Positions 57,010 to 64,000 of a stretch of DNA of 64,000 nt are shown here, one piece after another. Within the stretch, counting starts at the first letter, position 1; the number at the start of each line of letters is the position of its first letter. This DNA is from Amaurobius ferox (Eukaryota > Arthropoda > Arachnida > Araneae > Amaurobiidae), in NCBI GenBank assembly GCA_951213105.1, contig OX578140.1, positions 36,360,003 through 36,424,002 of the forward strand. Reading direction: 5' to 3'. Both the position numbers and the translations under genes were made by a program. The notes beneath the pieces are model-generated. The model saw only the letters and a program-made list of their open reading frames with translations. It was not told the origin of the DNA and did not search any database.

Positions 57010-57186
57010 GTTTTTGTTCCCTATATGCTCTTAATAAAAGATAAAAATGGAAGAATGCATTTTTTCTTGAACTGAAATTCGAAGTCTTAATAGAAACTTT
57101 TACGGCTTTTAGAGTACTTACTACAGCATGCGATATGAGAAATTTCCCCCTAAGAAAAAGCTCAAATATTACTATCACGTAAGAAA
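57010..57186 (+). repeat. Dispersed repeat family J, copy J4
   Basis: GAAGTCTTAATAGAAACTTT, TACGGCTTTTAGAGTACTTA, CATGCGATATGAGAAATTTC, AAAAGCTCAAATATTAC. Same orientation as J1-J3. Confidence 0.72.
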
Positions 57187-57380
57187 GATATTATTACTAC
57201 ATCGCAAGGTTTAAGCTGCTGAAATATTTTAAGATTCTCAGTTTATGAATATTTGTTAAAACAGTGATGTTACATTTCGTCATAGAATAGCACATGAATT
57301 GAAATCAAATTAACTGAAGGGTGGCTCAACTGGGCTCATACCAGAATTCATTTTTTTTTCACATTTTACAATAAAATTTA

Positions 57381-57853
57381 ACGGGGGGATAACTGCCCCC
57401 CCCCCCCCTCGAAGGGAGCTAATGATGTCACGAACAAAAAAAATTGTATCGCCGCTATCTTTCATAATAATGATTGAAACTATTAAGTATCGTGATCATT
57501 GAGCGATGAATAAACTCTTTTATGTATGATTATGTCAAATTTTGTTCTATGCTGCCATATTTTAAATAAATATAAAATTTCGAATAAATTTCAAAGTTTT
57601 CGCTCAAATTTAAAAAATTTCTATCTAGGTCTAGATTATTTGATAACAAAGCCGGATATAAAGTTCCGTGAAAATCCATTAATATTTGTGGCGCAAGAAA
57701 GCAACCTCAGACAGAGAGACAGACGGACAGGCATCCCTCCAAAAATAGCCAAAACATATTTAGAGGGCCTTAAAATATATATTGGCATCAAAATCTCGAA
57801 ATCGAATATTTTTGTGAAAAAAATACTTTCTCAATACTACGTGTGAGAAAGTA
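57381..57853 (+). mobile_element. Repeat family C, copy C2 (uninterrupted reference copy)
   Basis: Runs from a C-rich head (13-base C run) and GCTAATGATGTCACGAACAA through TTGTATCGCCGCTATC, TAAGTATCGTGATCATTGAG, GACAGACGGACAGGCAT and ATTGGCATCAAAATCTCGAA. It ends with the hairpin ACTTTCTCAATACTACGTGTGAGAAAGT. No coding capacity. It gives the empty-site reference for A2 and the boundary reference for C1, C3 and C4. Confidence 0.75.
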
Positions 57854-58137
57854 AAAATTGCTTAAATTTTCGCTTTAACATACTTCGGAGTTCAATACTA
57901 TTTTCTTCTTTGTTTTTCCACTGTAAAATATATCTATACTCAAATAAAATTTTCAATAGTGTGTTGCCATATACGTCCAGATGACCAATATTCAAACGTC
58001 CCTCCCAAGAATGCCTACAACTGTGCAACATTTCTAATAAGTTGGCAAATTGTGCCAAATTTGTTGTCAAGTTTTTAAAATATATTGCCAATGCCACCAA
58101 AATTATCGCCAAGCATGCTTTCTCTATGGGGTGTCTG

Positions 58138-59005
58138 CAGGATGTCCCAAAAAGATTGAAACGGACTTTAATTCTTTACCTATTGGAGATAAGTAGGCAA
58201 TGTAAATTGTAAAAATGTTGAAAGTAAGGTAGGAAATAAGACTACGTTAATGAAATAGTCCTCCCATTCATTTTCAAAAAGTTACACTATTTAAATTTTT
58301 ATACGACCCCTTAGATAAATTGGGTCAATCAGAAAATTTTTATTTTTAACGCAACAAGATCGTTAAAAAAACCGCATATCTATCTTTAAAATCAACTGAA
58401 TTATGATAAAGGAAAGAATCTGACTTATGCCACTTTTCCGTACCATGTCAAAGGCTGTTTCATCAGTGACAATAGGGATCATAAACAAATTGACGAAGGA
58501 ATTGTTTGACGATGGAAATTGTTAAAGATCAAAAATACGTTAATATGTGTCAAAAATTTTTATCACAAATGCATCTAAATAAAGCGTTACACAGACAGAG
58601 GTCATATAAAGCAGTGGTACTCACTACGCGGTTGGGTATCCTATGTATTATCATCCAATTTTATCTTTTTGTGATATGTCACAAATTTACATTTCTAATT
58701 TGATATAGGGTCCCCATTCAATTTCCAATTAAATATAACTCGCTCAATTTTAAAGATACATATATGCGGGTTTTTTTAATGATCTTGTTGTATTAAAAAT
58801 AAAAATTTTCTGAGTGACCAAATTCGTCTAAAGGGGTCGTATAAAAATTTAAAAAGTGTAACTTTTTGAAAATGAATGGAAGGACTATTTCATTAACGTA
58901 GTCTTATTTCCTACCTTACTTTCAGCATTTTTGTAATTTACATTGCCCGCTTATCTCCAACAGGTAAAGAATTAAAGGGCATTTCAATCTTTTTGGGACA
59001 CCCTG
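58138..59005. mobile_element. Long-TIR foldback element (868 bp)
   Basis: Ends CAGGATGTCCCAAAAAGATT and, inverted, CAGGGTGTCCCAAAAAGATT. The CAGGGTGTCCCAAAA tip occurs in several arthropod DNA transposons. The arms are ~265 bp each (58138-58404, 58737-59005) and nearly complementary throughout. The ~330-bp centre has no transposase motif. Immediate flanks (ATGGGGTGTCTG / TTTATTTT) show no clear duplication. Confidence 0.86.
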
Positions 59006-59868
59006 TTTATTTTTATTGAAAAAATATTAAATAATTATGCCTCATAAAAATTACCATATTTAAGAGGTTATCTGATTATAATTCGAGTAATATATTTTAT
59101 GAAGTCTGTATTTTTTATAAAACCATCCTTATAATAATAATTTTGTCTGCTAACAATAAAAAAATAAATAAATGATATCCTCTAGATGAGATTCTGAATT
59201 GTATTTTCTCATTACGAGCTTTACACAAATGTTTACTCAGTTTTTCCCAAACTAGGCAAACTAGTTTGAATTTGTACGCTGTTTTCGTTTCCGAACAATC
59301 CTTGTATTTTCAACAAACGAACAATGAACAAGACGCATAAAAATATGAATATTCATATTATGATTTCAAATTAAGAAATGCAGAAAAACATCAGTCTGCA
59401 TTTTGAGTTGATGCGTTATTAAACTATCAAGAGCAAATGGTTTGCTGCTGTGTTTAACATGAAACTAATTAAAGAAAATTCAATTTTTCTGGAAATTTTA
59501 ATGGAAGAGCGCATTTATTTAATTTCAATTAACTATAATTAAATCATAAAAAAAACTCTGATTTGTTCTGTTTTGATTCTTAATTATGCAAACATGATGA
59601 TTTTTAATAGATTATGTGTTTGAAGCAAAAAACTCTTTGCACTGAAGTTAAACTTTTTTATATGTGAAGCGTCGTTTTCTAGCTTTATATATATACTTGA
59701 GAAAAATCCACATGTCTGTCAATCTGTCACCTTTGACGACAAATTTAGCGCGTTATATTACCAAGTTTACGATGATCCAATATTTACAAATATTCAATGT
59801 TAATTTCTTTAATTTTCTCCTGTCACACTGGGAGAACAACAAATTTAATGTCCTTGATTCAAACTTCC
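59006..59868. other. Non-coding stretch, nothing recognised
   Basis: AT-rich, no recognised features. Confidence 0.4.
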
Positions 59869-60213
59869 CCTATGGGGGAGGACGTCTAGGTGTTGGTTCT
59901 GTTGCCTCTAACATGCCTCTTCTAAGAGGATATGCAAATCTGAGGCTTGTTCCCGGGAATTCCCTATCGGATTTATGAAGCAAGCTCTTTCAGGTTGCGG
60001 GGAAGGACTGGCCTTTATGACCATGTCCTCAGATCCGTAGGCGACTGGAGTTGAGATTTGACGGGACCCTCTTCCGGCTCCCGCCCCATGAATGGTTCCG
60101 CTGACTTCGCTCCCCAGGTCGCGGTCTAGCTTGGTGGCGGATAACAACTCTTTTGGTCCTCCTCCCCTAATCGGCATAAACCCCAAGGTTACCACAGAGG
60201 TACTGGCTTAATC
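59869..60213 (-). pseudogene. GC-rich retroelement-like coding remnant
   Basis: An island of higher GC with a 95-codon minus-strand frame (GFMPIRGGGPKELLSATKLD, RDLGSEVSGTIHGAGAGRGS, ACFINPIGNSREQASDLHIL). The wording resembles the 5' part of arthropod LINE polyproteins, but this is from memory of the style and is not verified. There is no splice-bounded structure or neighbouring RT domain. It could alternatively be a host exon. Confidence 0.4.
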
Positions 60214-61089
60214 TGTCTTTGATTCAAGCTGTTGCTATAGTTTCACTTTTCCTAATACAGCACTTTTTGTTAAGAAAGAGAGGGAATTCTGTAACGCGAA
60301 TGCAAACGCATTTACACGAGTAAAAATATAATGCGTTTTATTAAAGGATTGTATAAAAAGTTCATTTTATTTGAGAATCATAAAGAATTTAGTAACACAG
60401 AGAGGTACGTGAATCCTGGAATTTAGGAGCGCAAGTTCTGCAGGCGGATGAATGGAAAAGAAAGTCTTGCATAACTTTGTGTAGCCCGGTAAATAATAAG
60501 CTTAACATTTAGTATGTTTAATCAACTTGCTGAAAAGTTATTGTTTAATTGCTTTACGTAGAATTTTGAAGTTTCTGTTTCAAATTTTCCTTAATATTTG
60601 AAGTGAATCGCTGTTTTTTACGTCGCAGGGATTAGTGCAATAGGGTACATCCATTTAACTATTCAAGTATATTAGAACAGCTGTTGCTTAATGCATACTA
60701 AGTTATTGCTTTGAAATCATGAATTTTGTTTCCGATCGCAGTTCATCAAGTATATTGCGGTAAGAGTTATACTATATCTGATATTATCCGTGTGATAGTT
60801 GCATATTTCCTGTTTCATATTCTCATTAGACCTATACTTAACATGACATTTTCTTTCAACAACACTAGAGTGCTTACCTTTAATCAGAAACATAAAATTT
60901 CGCTGAAAGATAAAAATAGGTAAGCCTAGCGTCAAAGATTATAGAAAACATCACAACGGCATTCCTTTAAAATCCTTTTCTAAACCAGTCTCTTACAGGA
61001 GAACTTTAATAGGCTACACATAATAGACATGTAGGAAACGTCATTTAACATTCACTGCTATCCCATCTACAGACGCGAGGTACACCAGT
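60214..61089. other. Non-coding stretch, nothing recognised
   Basis: No recognised features; overlapping short frames on both strands at 60717-60935 are chance frames. Confidence 0.4.
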
Positions 61090-61175
61090 ATATCAGTCTC
61101 ATCATCATCAATGGCTCGACAGCCTACTGTGGGCCTTCCTCAGAAAATTCTTCCAAGCTGTCCCCCTTGAAGCAA
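61090..61175 (-). mobile_element. RTE-type LINE 3'-end fragment
   Basis: On the minus strand GAAGAATTTTCTGAGGAAGG leads to CCCACAGTAGGCTGTCGAGCC and a (TGA)n tail. The AGGCCCA..(T/A)GGGCTGTCG(A/T)GCC..TGATGATGATG layout matches the 3' end of the LINE at 37860-37936. It is severely 5'-truncated. Confidence 0.7.
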
Positions 61176-61203
61176 TGTTTCTCCAATTTTTAAACTCAAA
61201 GTC

Positions 61204-61308
61204 ACCTCAAAGACTTTGTCTGAATCTCAAAATTCTTGTCTATACCTCGAAAGTCCTTGTCTACATCTCAAAATTCTTATCTACACCTCAAAATCCTTGT
61301 CTACACAA
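61204..61308 (+). repeat. Five-unit 20-21-bp minisatellite
   Basis: CTCAAAATTCTTGTCTACA-type units start at ~61206, 61226, 61246, 61267 and 61287. Frames of 66-92 codons through it read as repeats because of the period and are not genes. Confidence 0.9.
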
Positions 61309-62945
61309 TCGATCCAACTTTGGTCATCTTCTAATTCTGTCTCCAATCGGAGTGGACATAAGAATAGTCTTTGTGTTTCATTGGTTATCCATTTTTACCC
61401 CATTGCATTCTGTTAATTTTAAAGTATTTAATTATGCCATGATCTTTGCATAAATTGTGTAGTTCAAAACTGTATCTTCTTCAAATATCATTTTCCTGAA
61501 TTCCACCAAAAATACTGTCGAACACCTAGACCACTCGACTGACCCTAGGGTTTACAGCCGCTATTTGAGTGGCCGGGAACCAAACCATAAATACTGTGCA
61601 AAATGTTTCGCTCAAAGCTGCAAAGAGCTTTTTCCTGAGTATGACAGCCCGGCATATAAAATTGATCTTCATAAATAGGTTTGATCGGTGACAGTATGAT
61701 TTACGAAAAGGGAATTGAGAAGTTCGAAACATAAATTAAACTCGGACAGAATTAGCATAAAATTAATAAATAAATGATGGAATCCTCACACATTCAATAA
61801 TTATTATAGAAATATATTTAAATGTATAATTTACATTATATAAGTCACCTTGATAACAGAACTGGCAGAACTTTTGTTCATGTCAGAGTAAGAATGAATG
61901 CCTTTATCGAACTAAGGACTTTCTCTATATGAACTAAATAACTTCTATTTTGTGGGAAACAAGAAAAATGTAAAGCTTTTTGAAGACCCACTTAATTAAA
62001 GTTCTAAATATCAAAAATTGTTTCAAATTTAATCATAAAAATGGCACGCATTTATAGTTTTGTTCACATAGAAATTGAGGTATGCAAAACAATATTTCAT
62101 TTTCAACTAGTCAGTATATATTGCCTTATTTTCAAATATTTTCAGACATCTTAATCTAAAATTGGCGAAAGGTATTTTCGATAGTCTGATTTGAAGTATA
62201 GCCAGTAGACGATTTCGGTATTTGAGCGTAACTCTGCCGCTATAATTACAAATGGAACCAAAATCTTCATTAAAAAATATACTTTATAAAATACAATAAA
62301 AAAATCATCTGCTATAACTATAAATTAAAACATCTCAAAAATAGTTTTTTGTACACCAATATAGTTAATTAAGTAAATTTAGAATACTTTTTGTCCGTCC
62401 TTGATGGTATAGAAACGAATTTTCGGTATCCATCCGCTCTCAGGTAATAGCTGGAAGAATGTTGGAACAAAAGAAACAGGATTTATAAATCTTTCGAGCA
62501 AAAAATTCCAAGAATTTAGATTTTTCTCACTATCATAAGTCAAGTCGCACTAGTCTGCAAAGTTTCAAATTTCTGCCTTCAGTAATTTGGGCCAGAAATG
62601 CATCACTTAGTCAATCGGTCTGACTCAGCTGTATTATATATAGATATTTTTCTAAATTAAGAACATGCACTCTTCTGACCGGCGCATGAAGTATAGAGTC
62701 CTATAAATATCGTTCGATTTTAAAAGAAATGACAAATTGTAAAAAGTTTTTCACAACCAACCGACCGATCGACTAAATTAGACAGAAAGAAAAGTAGTAA
62801 ATTCAATTAGAAAAACACAATAATGTTTTCGAATAAAAATATTTCTATTTTCTTGAATTAACCCAGGATTAAATTACTCATATTTCTACATGCTGATATT
62901 GTCTAGTTTGAAGTCACTGTTTATATTTTCCCCTCTACCTTTCAG
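61309..62945. other. Presumed intron or upstream sequence, nothing recognised
   Basis: No repeat family was recognised. A polypyrimidine tract and AG acceptor (TTTTCCCCTCTACCTTTCAG) at 62926-62945 end the interval. Confidence 0.45.
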
Positions 62946-63153
62946 TGAGAATTTCTCCAGCGAAGTTATACTGGGCGATGGCGAATTCAGCCTGTGCGAC
63001 CCCCTCTCTGAACCCCCCTTCCGAGTGAGGCGATCTACGGAGGAGGAGATAGAGGAGGAAGAAAGGAGGCTCAGGATCTACGACGGATCCTTAGACCCAG
63101 ACACCACGTACTCCGGTTTTGTGGAGGTGCAAGTCTGGGGGCCAGACGGCCAG
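62946..63153 (+). CDS. Internal coding exon of a host gene (ectodomain-like; gene unknown)
   Basis: This is the only segment that looks like host coding sequence. It is bounded by a polypyrimidine/AG acceptor (AG at 62944-62945) and a CAG|GTAACA donor (GT at 63154-63155). It is 208 bp, entered in phase 2 (first base completes a codon) and left in phase 0. It encodes 69 full residues: ENFSSEVILGDGEFSLCDPL, an acidic/basic linker STEEEIEEEERR, and IYDGSLDPDTTYSGFVEVQV leading to WGPDGQ. GC content and codon use contrast sharply with the flanks. The last part resembles the F/G-strand region of a fibronectin type III domain (DGxLxPxTxYxxFVxV), as in receptor-type phosphatases and other cell-surface receptors. 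The family is an inference and the gene is not identified. No further exon is visible. Confidence 0.75.
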
Positions 63154-64000
63154 GTAACAAAGTTTTTCTTAACTCATCTGACTTAGACTATAACCGTGCA
63201 AATTGATAGAAATTAGCCAGTTTTGTTTTCCATACTTTCAACATCCCTTACTACGTCTTTAAAGCTGATGTTATCGAATGCCATCTTTTAGAAATAATCT
63301 GAACGCTACAGTTTTGTTCTTGTGAAGAGATTGATTTCTGTAGGCGTTGTTCTTTTTGTTTACCAGCAGCTGAATGTGAATTGTTTTTAAGAACTGAATT
63401 TTGAATTAGACAGCAAACATTTATCTATCTATCAATATATTATATAAAATTGAGAAATATTTGTTTATTTGTTCTATATACAAATCCTTGACAATTTTTT
63501 CTTAATTTGTATAGTTATTCACTACTTTACTGCAAGTAACCTTGTCCATGTTTCGAGTTTCTCTGCTCAAGAATTGTCAAGTTATTAATAATCCCATAGA
63601 AATTACATGGCACAAATAATTTCTTTTTTCTGAAACTTTCTTTGAAGAAATGATGCTATGCTTCTTAACTACGGAATCAATTCTAATATGCTTATACAGC
63701 AGACGATTTTCATTCAACTGATGTAATTTAAATAATCGAAAAATTGATATAAAATAAGTTTTACAAATAAATGGCATCATATGTTTAATTGAAATATATC
63801 CGTTAAGGCTTTGGAATATATCATTTCGGGAGTTATTTTCAATTTAACTATTCTGTTTCATTTAGGAAAAGATCTTTCAAATTCGTAAATTTTCTATTGT
63901 GTTTAGCTAATTGTTGCGACAGGACGGCACAGGTAAAACTTTTGCTACCATTTTCATGTTTCAATTTTGGCATATTTATTACCAAACTTCCATTATTTTG
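63154..64000 (+). other. Presumed intron downstream of the exon
   Basis: Begins with the GTAACA donor. AT-rich, with no acceptor-bounded coding segment before the window ends. Confidence 0.5.

Noticed and set aside
61175..61453. A 92-codon repetitive protein
   Set aside because: It comes from a 20-21-bp minisatellite; the repeat explains the open frame.

Overview
The window is AT-rich eukaryotic DNA, almost entirely non-coding and packed with transposable-element remains. Arthropod-type Tc1/mariner copies, an RTE-like LINE, a tRNA-derived SINE, a solo LTR, a Penelope-like LTR piece with a hammerhead-ribozyme motif and a well-formed spliced exon suggest an arthropod, possibly an arachnid; this is inference, with no host marker to settle it. 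No bacterial-type gene, operon, CRISPR array or intact transposase is visible. Only one host coding segment is supported: a 208-bp internal exon at 62946-63153 (+), with clean splice signals and an ectodomain-like peptide. What precedes it is most simply read as intron or intergenic sequence.

Layout: 0-9 kb has a dispersed repeat (G), a perfect hairpin, a dead Tc1 element (2667-4090), the first copy of a ~0.95-kb repeat family (A) and a hAT-like element. 9-20 kb has diverged tandem repeats, the Penelope/hammerhead piece, a GC-richer island (11.23-11.56 kb), a minisatellite broken by a small retroposed insert, a TTAA element with a foldback inside it (14846-15681), and a second Tc1 relic. 20-33 kb is a nest of four non-autonomous families (A, B, C, D) inserted into each other, plus a mariner-like long-TIR element and a 498-bp solo LTR. 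33-40 kb has a SINE with a 14-bp target-site duplication and an RTE-like LINE 3' end split by ~2 kb. 40-59 kb has a third Tc1 element in a TA microsatellite, more D copies, an internally deleted mariner, another TTAA element, four same-orientation copies of a small repeat (J) and a long-TIR foldback element. 59-64 kb has LINE scraps, a 20-21-bp minisatellite and the exon.

The most interesting signals are: (1) the hammerhead motif; (2) families A-D share one terminal plan (a 3' terminal hairpin whose outer arm is complementary to a motif near the 5' end, with a CA- or CAGA-repeat tract inside the 3' part in A and D and GACA-type runs in B and C) and insert in A/T runs without visible target duplication, so they may be one superfamily of non-autonomous Helentron/DINE-like elements; (3) three divergent Tc1 families share a 32-residue second-D-to-E spacing and the same TIR motif at the same offset. 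All element classes were assigned by reading, without database searches.
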